8,304 nt of DNA from Pseudomonadota bacterium. GTDB taxonomy: Bacteria > Pseudomonadota > Gammaproteobacteria > Acidiferrobacterales > Sulfurifustaceae. The notes under the pieces are model-generated. The model was not told the origin of the DNA, searched no databases, and saw only the letters and a list, made by a program, of their open reading frames with translations. Positions 5,285 to 8,304 of the stretch are shown here, piece by piece. The number at the start of each line of letters is the position of its first letter. Position 1 is the first letter of the stretch. Position numbers and translations under genes: made by a program. Location: NCBI GenBank assembly GCA_020354085.1, contig CP070641.1, positions 307,316 through 315,619 of the forward strand. The letters are read 5' to 3'.

Positions 5285-8200
5285 ATGCGGCTTAAGTCGA
5301 TCAAACTCTCTGGTTTCAAATCCTTCGTTGACCCCACAGTTATTCCCATAGACGCCAGTCTGATCGGCATTGTCGGACCGAACGGTTGCGGCAAGTCGAA
5401 TATCATCGATGCCGTGCGTTGGGTAATGGGTGAGTCCTCGGCCACGCGCCTGCGCGGTGATTCGATGGCCGATGTCGTGTTCAACGGCTCCAACGCGCGT
5501 AAGCCCGTGGGACTTGCCTCGGTCGAGCTTATATTCGACAACGCCGATGGCACTGCCGGCGGGCAATATGCCGCCTACTCGGAAATATCGATTCGGCGCG
5601 AGGCCGGGCGCGACGCCCAGTCCGATTACTATCTAAACAAGACCCGCTGTCGGCGCAAGGACATCACCGATCTCTTCTTGGGCACAGGCCTCGGGCCGCG
5701 CGCTTACTCGATCATCGAGCAGGGCATGGTCACGCGCATTATCGAGGCCAAGCCCGAGGACCTACGGGGATACATCGAAGAGGCGGCCGGTATCTCCAAG
5801 TACAAGGAGCGGCGGCGCGAGACGGAGAACCGCATCAAGCACACACGCGAGAATCTCGATCGCGTCACCGACATACGTAACGAGATCGAAACGCAGCTCA
5901 CGCGTCTGGAGAAGCAATCCAAGGCCGCTGCCAAGTACAAGGAGCTGAAGCAAAAGGAGCGTCTCACGCGCGCGCAGTTGGCGGCATTGCGTTTTCGCGA
6001 CCTGGATCAGCGCCTGCAAGAACATGAGCGCGTGCTGGCCGAGCATCAAAACGCGCTCGATGCGGTGCTCGCGACACAGCGCGCTATCGAGGCAGACATC
6101 GAGCGCCTGCGGGCCGAGCAGGTTGAGGCGACGGAAGCGTACAACGCGGTCCACCAGGAGTTCTACGCGGTGGGCGCCGAGGTCTCGCGCCTGGAGCAGG
6201 CCATTCAGCACGCGCGCGAGACGCGCGCGACCTTGGCCCGCGAACAAGAGCAGGTCAACCGCGGTTGGGAAGAGGGCAATGCTCACCTCCAGGCGGACCT
6301 CGCGCGGCTGGCGGAGTTGCAGGCCTCGCTCGATGCGCTCGCACCACAGGTCGCGCAGCAAGACGCCGCACGCGGTGCCGCCCAAGCGGCCCTCGCGCAG
6401 GCCGAACAGGACATGCGCGCGTGGCAGGCACAGTGGGACACCCTCGCGACCAAGCTCGCGGATCAAGACAAGCGGCGAGAGGTCGAGCACGCGCGCATGC
6501 GTCAGCTGGAGCTGCCGATCTCGGAGGCGGAAACGCGTAGCGCGCGCTTACAGCAGGAGCGTGCCGCCATCGAGGCGCAGCTCGCGGGCGACCCAGCTGA
6601 ACAGTTGCGGCGCGAGGCGCTGGCGCTTGATCAGGTCTGCGCGCAGCTCGAGCAATCCTTAGCCACCCTCGAGGCCGACGTTCGCGACGCACGCGATGCG
6701 CGCGAGGCCTCGACGACGGCGTTGAATAGCTTGCGCCGCAACCTGCACACGATCGACGCGCGCATCGAGTCGTTGCGTGGTTTGCAAGCGGCGGTGGAAC
6801 GGCGTAACGACCCGGCCTTGGGCAAGTGGTTAAGCCAACACCAGCTCGATCAGGCCGCGCGCCTGGCCAACCAGCTGCGCGTTGAAAATGGCTGGGACAA
6901 GGCGGTCGAGCGCGTGCTCGGCATGCGTCTCATCGCTGTATGTGTGCCCGAGATTGACCCCTTGGCACCGGACGCAACCCAACTCGCCACACCGCTTGCG
7001 CTGTTCGAGCAAACGGCAATGCCGGCGACGCGACCGCAAGCGGCGCACCCATTGTTGTTGGACAAGATTTCGACGGACACTGACCTAAGCGCCTTGCTGG
7101 CCGGTGTGTACGCCGCCGATTCGGTGGCGCAGGCGCTCAGTTGGCGCTCGGGGCTGGCGGCGCACGAGTCGATCGTTACGCCCAACGGTACGTGGCTTGG
7201 GCGCAATTGGTTGTCACACGGAAACGAGAACGAGGAGCGCGCCGGGTGGCTGGAGCGCGAGCGCGAGATCGAGAAACAGTCGGCTGAATCTGCAGGATTG
7301 CAGCGTGACGTGGCGCGTGAAGAAGCTGCGCTGGAAGCGACGCAGCAGCGATTGCAGACTCTCGAGACCGAACGCGAGACGCGTGTGCGTGAACTTACCG
7401 AACGCCATCGGGCGCGCGCCGAGCTGCGCGAGCAGCTCGGGCACAAGGAGGCACACCTCGGTCAACTGCACGCACGTCTGGCCCAAATCGAGCGTGAACA
7501 GCAGGAGCTTGCCGGCCAGCTCGGGCGCGATCGGGGTGCAATTGAGGAGGCCAGCCGGCTAATCGACCAGGCGCACAACGAGCGCCGTGATTTCGAAGGC
7601 CAGCGCGCCGAGTTGGCACAGCGTCGCGAGCTTCTACAAGCAGCATTGGACGACGCGCGCCGTAACGAAGGCACGGTGCGCGACGCGCGTCACCGGGTCG
7701 AGCTTGAGCGACAGGGATTGCAGACTGGTTTTGACTCGACGCAGGCCTCGCGCGCACGGCTTGAGGGTCATCTGCGCCAATTAGGCGCACGGCGCGAGGA
7801 ACTTGCCGCCTTGCTCGCGGAAGACAACAAGCCGGAGGCCGAGCTGACGACGCGTCTCGACGAGTTTCTCGGCAAGCGCGTGGCCGTCGAGGCGCGATTA
7901 GGCGAAGCGCGTCAGCGGGTGAGCGGGCTGGACGCGGGCGTGCGCGACAAAGAGCAGGCGCGTCACGGGCAGGAGCGCCTGGCCACGGAGGCGCGCGAAC
8001 GTCTGGAAAGCGAGCGGGTGACGCGCCAGGAGCTGGTGGTACGGCGTGAGACCTTCACAGAGCAGGTACGCGAGGCAGAGTTCGATCTAGGCGAGCTGCT
8101 CACGGGTTTGGCGCCGGATGCGACTGACGTAGCCTGGGCCGAGGAGCTGGAGCGCATCGGCGCGCGCATCGAGCGGCTCGGGCCGATTAACCTCGTTGCG

Positions 8201-8304
8201 ATCGAGGAGTACAACGAACAATCGGAGCGCAAGGGTTACCTCGACAAGCAGCATGCCGATCTATCCGAAGCCCTGAGCATGTTGGAAGAAGCGATTCGTA
8301 AAAT
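5285..8304 (+). CDS. smc: Chromosome segregation ATPase SMC, 3' end outside window
   Basis: SMC is the core of bacterial condensin: a dimeric, DNA-entrapping ATPase that acts with ScpA and ScpB to compact and separate chromosomes. The frame from the ATG at 5285 is open for 1006 codons to the window end; SMC is usually about 1150-1200 residues. Residues 1-39 hold the start RLKSIKLSGFKSF and the Walker A motif GPNGCGKSN (31-39). The Q-loop glutamine is Gln146 (YSIIEQGMV), followed by EEAAGISKYKERRRE. A long Arg/Glu/Gln/Ala-rich coiled coil runs to about 505. The hinge spans about 510-650 (GKWLSQHQLDQAARLANQLR, then GWDKAVERVLGMRL). The return coiled coil follows to about 955, and the C-terminal head begins with RLGPINLVAIEEY (964-976). 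The ABC signature and Walker B lie past the window edge. The short hinge is as in proteobacterial SMC. It is divergent from the queF-kinase gene. The identification is firm. Confidence 0.96.
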   Translation, partial: MRLKSIKLSGFKSFVDPTVIPIDASLIGIVGPNGCGKSNIIDAVRWVMGESSATRLRGDSMADVVFNGSNARKPVGLASVELIFDNADGTAGGQYAAYSEISIRREAGRDAQSDYYLNKTRCRRKDITDLFLGTGLGPRAYSIIEQGMVTRIIEAKPEDLRGYIEEAAGISKYKERRRETENRIKHTRENLDRVTDIRNEIETQLTRLEKQSKAAAKYKELKQKERLTRAQLAALRFRDLDQRLQEHERVLAEHQNALDAVLATQRAIEADIERLRAEQVEATEAYNAVHQEFYAVGAEVSRLEQAIQHARETRATLAREQEQVNRGWEEGNAHLQADLARLAELQASLDALAPQVAQQDAARGAAQAALAQAEQDMRAWQAQWDTLATKLADQDKRREVEHARMRQLELPISEAETRSARLQQERAAIEAQLAGDPAEQLRREALALDQVCAQLEQSLATLEADVRDARDAREASTTALNSLRRNLHTIDARIESLRGLQAAVERRNDPALGKWLSQHQLDQAARLANQLRVENGWDKAVERVLGMRLIAVCVPEIDPLAPDATQLATPLALFEQTAMPATRPQAAHPLLLDKISTDTDLSALLAGVYAADSVAQALSWRSGLAAHESIVTPNGTWLGRNWLSHGNENEERAGWLEREREIEKQSAESAGLQRDVAREEAALEATQQRLQTLETERETRVRELTERHRARAELREQLGHKEAHLGQLHARLAQIEREQQELAGQLGRDRGAIEEASRLIDQAHNERRDFEGQRAELAQRRELLQAALDDARRNEGTVRDARHRVELERQGLQTGFDSTQASRARLEGHLRQLGARREELAALLAEDNKPEAELTTRLDEFLGKRVAVEARLGEARQRVSGLDAGVRDKEQARHGQERLATEARERLESERVTRQELVVRRETFTEQVREAEFDLGELLTGLAPDATDVAWAEELERIGARIERLGPINLVAIEEYNEQSERKGYLDKQHADLSEALSMLEEAIRK

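Noticed and set aside
5762..6490. Minus-strand open frame of 242 codons, Leu/Arg-rich, within smc
   Set aside because: It is a mirror of the Glu/Gln/Arg-rich coiled coil codons of smc; Leu-rich antisense frames are typical there.
6000..8160. Recurrent GCGCGCGAG-like and CGCGAG words suggesting DNA repeats
   Set aside because: They encode repeated Ala-Arg-Glu and Arg-Glu steps of the SMC coiled coil and are irregular in spacing, so they reflect protein composition rather than a DNA repeat or CRISPR array.

Overview
The window looks like chromosomal DNA of a GC-rich, sulfur-oxidising proteobacterium. It is most likely gammaproteobacterial (purple-sulfur or Acidiferrobacter-like), judged from the resemblance of SoxY and SMC to what I remember of those groups. 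This placement is an inference, because there is no rRNA or other taxonomic marker here. I see no mobile elements, tRNA genes, rRNA genes or CRISPR arrays.

Layout. (1) 1-2247, + strand: the 3' three quarters of a membrane protein with the architecture of an RND (resistance-nodulation-division) transporter, open at the left edge. Its helix 4 has no acidic proton-relay residues, so it is a divergent RND. (2) 2248-2354: a 107-base intergenic region with a sigma70-like promoter candidate and a perfect 10-base inverted repeat that brackets it. (3) 2355-3182, + strand: soxY and soxZ, which encode the two halves of the periplasmic carrier that holds sulfur intermediates during thiosulfate oxidation. 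They are followed by a strong rho-independent terminator at 3204-3228. (4) 5213-3279, - strand: one long reading frame joining a complete QueF (preQ0 reductase of queuosine synthesis) to a complete FGGY sugar kinase of the D-ribulose kinase type, through a Pro/Ala/Ser-rich linker of about 95 residues. (5) 5285 to the right edge, + strand: smc, the condensin ATPase, cut off by the window end in its C-terminal head. It is divergent from the queF fusion across 71 bases.

Working together. soxY and soxZ form an operon and their products a heterodimer. SoxY carries a Tat signal and SoxZ has none, so the pair is expected to be exported together. soxX, soxA, soxB and soxCD are not in the window. The RND-like gene lies on the same strand just upstream and may be linked to sulfur metabolism, but only by position. 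The queF-kinase gene and smc are housekeeping-type genes with no evident link to the sox genes. The terminator between soxZ and the convergent queF-kinase gene can serve both strands.

The strongest unusual observations are the QueF-FGGY kinase fusion, the RND protein without proton-relay acids next to soxYZ, and the inverted repeat around the presumed soxYZ promoter.
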